From assembly GCA_005877365.1 (NCBI GenBank), contig VBPP01000213.1, forward strand, positions 1 through 5,160: a stretch of 5,160 bases of DNA, in the 5' to 3' direction. The translations under genes and the position numbers were made by a program. The notes beneath the pieces were generated by a model that ran no database searches, was not told where the DNA came from, and saw only the letters and a program-made list of their open reading frames with translations. Origin of the DNA: Nitrososphaerota archaeon. Its GTDB lineage: Archaea; Thermoproteota; Nitrososphaeria; Nitrososphaerales; Gagatemarchaeaceae. Below are positions 4,758-5,160 of this stretch, one piece after another. Positions within the stretch are counted from its first letter, which is position 1. Each line of letters begins with the position of its first letter.

Positions 4758-5160
4758 TTGGTTCGGCTCAAGAAGAACTTCTCTTTCGTCCTATCGCCGA
4801 AAGCTCCTTACAACTTCGAGCTTACGGCAAAAAAGCCGGCGGGGTGGGACCTCTTCACTCCCTTCGAGTTCTTCGAGGAAGGAACGATGTGGACGGCTCT
4901 TTATGTCGATGGAATGCTAGTGGGCCTGAAGCTGAGGTCTGCCGGAGAGACTGACTCACCGAGGATTTCGGTGACAGCCTTCCTCGCACGCGAGCCCGAC
5001 GACAAGGAAGAGACGATCAAGGGCGTCCTCGCTGAGAAGCTTGGCGTGAATGACGAACTGAGCCAGTTCTACGGATTTGCGAGGAGAGACCCGATTCTGA
5101 AGCATGCGGTGGATGACCTCTACGGGATGCACGATACCCTGGGTGGGAGCGTCTTCGACC
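4758..5160 (+). CDS. AlkA-type DNA glycosylase (HhH-GPD), N-terminal part, cut by window end
   Basis: An open frame of 134 codons runs off the right edge. The product would be a base-excision repair enzyme of the DNA-3-methyladenine glycosylase II type, which cuts alkylated bases from DNA. Residues 1-100 resemble the N-terminal beta domain of archaeal AlkA relatives: L12-S-P-K-A-P-Y-N-F-E-L-T, G29-W-D-L-F-T-P, W45-T-A, and V-G-L-K-L-R. Then F104-Y-G-F-A-R-R-D-P-I-L-K-H-A and L-Y-G123-M-H-D-T mark entry into the HhH-GPD domain. The helix-hairpin-helix and catalytic Asp lie beyond the window, so activity cannot be checked. The frame is bounded upstream by TAA 4728-4730 and its only start before the conserved region is TTG 4758, which fits the TATA box. 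Divergent from the TMEM175-like gene. Confidence 0.8.
   Translation, partial: MVRLKKNFSFVLSPKAPYNFELTAKKPAGWDLFTPFEFFEEGTMWTALYVDGMLVGLKLRSAGETDSPRISVTAFLAREPDDKEETIKGVLAEKLGVNDELSQFYGFARRDPILKHAVDDLYGMHDTLGGSVFD

Noticed and set aside
4415..4954. 179-codon open frame on the plus strand
   Set aside because: It runs antisense through the TMEM175-like gene and then out of frame through the AlkA-like gene; no domain is recognisable.

Overview
The window reads as archaeal chromosome of moderately high GC, most likely Thermoproteota (a Nitrososphaeria- or Bathyarchaeia-like lineage), although the lineage cannot be fixed from 5 kb. The archaeal call rests on promoter layout. Several genes have an A/T-rich TATA-like box centred about 25-31 bases before the start codon and no clear ribosome-binding site, which is the leaderless pattern. 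GTG and TTG starts are common, and one gene resembles the mainly archaeal DUF1286 family.

Layout. (1) 26-658 (+) is a conserved protein of unknown function. (2) 659-888 is non-coding. (3) 889-1359 (+) is a small multi-pass membrane protein with conserved His/Asp residues (DUF1286/YdjM-like), ending in a T7 run. (4) 1405-2852 (+) is the most coherent block: an ArsR-type repressor gene, overlapped by four bases by an AHSA1/SRPBCC gene, followed 38 bases later by a SnoaL-like gene with its own promoter. (5) 2853-2909 is a short convergent gap with a GC-rich inverted repeat. (6) 2910-3875 (-) is a double-GNAT acetyltransferase. (7) 3943-4671 (-) is a six-helix TMEM175-like membrane protein. (8) 4672-4757 is a divergent promoter region. 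(9) 4758 to the window end (+) is the N-terminal part of an AlkA-type DNA glycosylase starting at TTG.

How the genes may work together. ArsR plus AHSA1 is a well-known two-gene pairing. Here a SnoaL-fold gene follows, and its promoter and the arsR promoter each carry a 16-base inverted repeat overlapping the BRE/TATA region. Aligned on TTAACC they agree at 16 of 21 bases. The simplest inference is that one ArsR dimer controls both transcription units, coupling two small-ligand-binding folds to one sensor. The inducer is unknown. The other genes look like independent housekeeping or accessory functions.

The best candidates for something new are the ArsR-AHSA1-SnoaL module with its operator pair, the long and possibly structured 5' part of the arsR gene, the TATA box between the TMEM175-like and AlkA-like genes, and the uncharacterised first gene. 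No CRISPR array, tRNA, rRNA, insertion sequence or integrase was seen.
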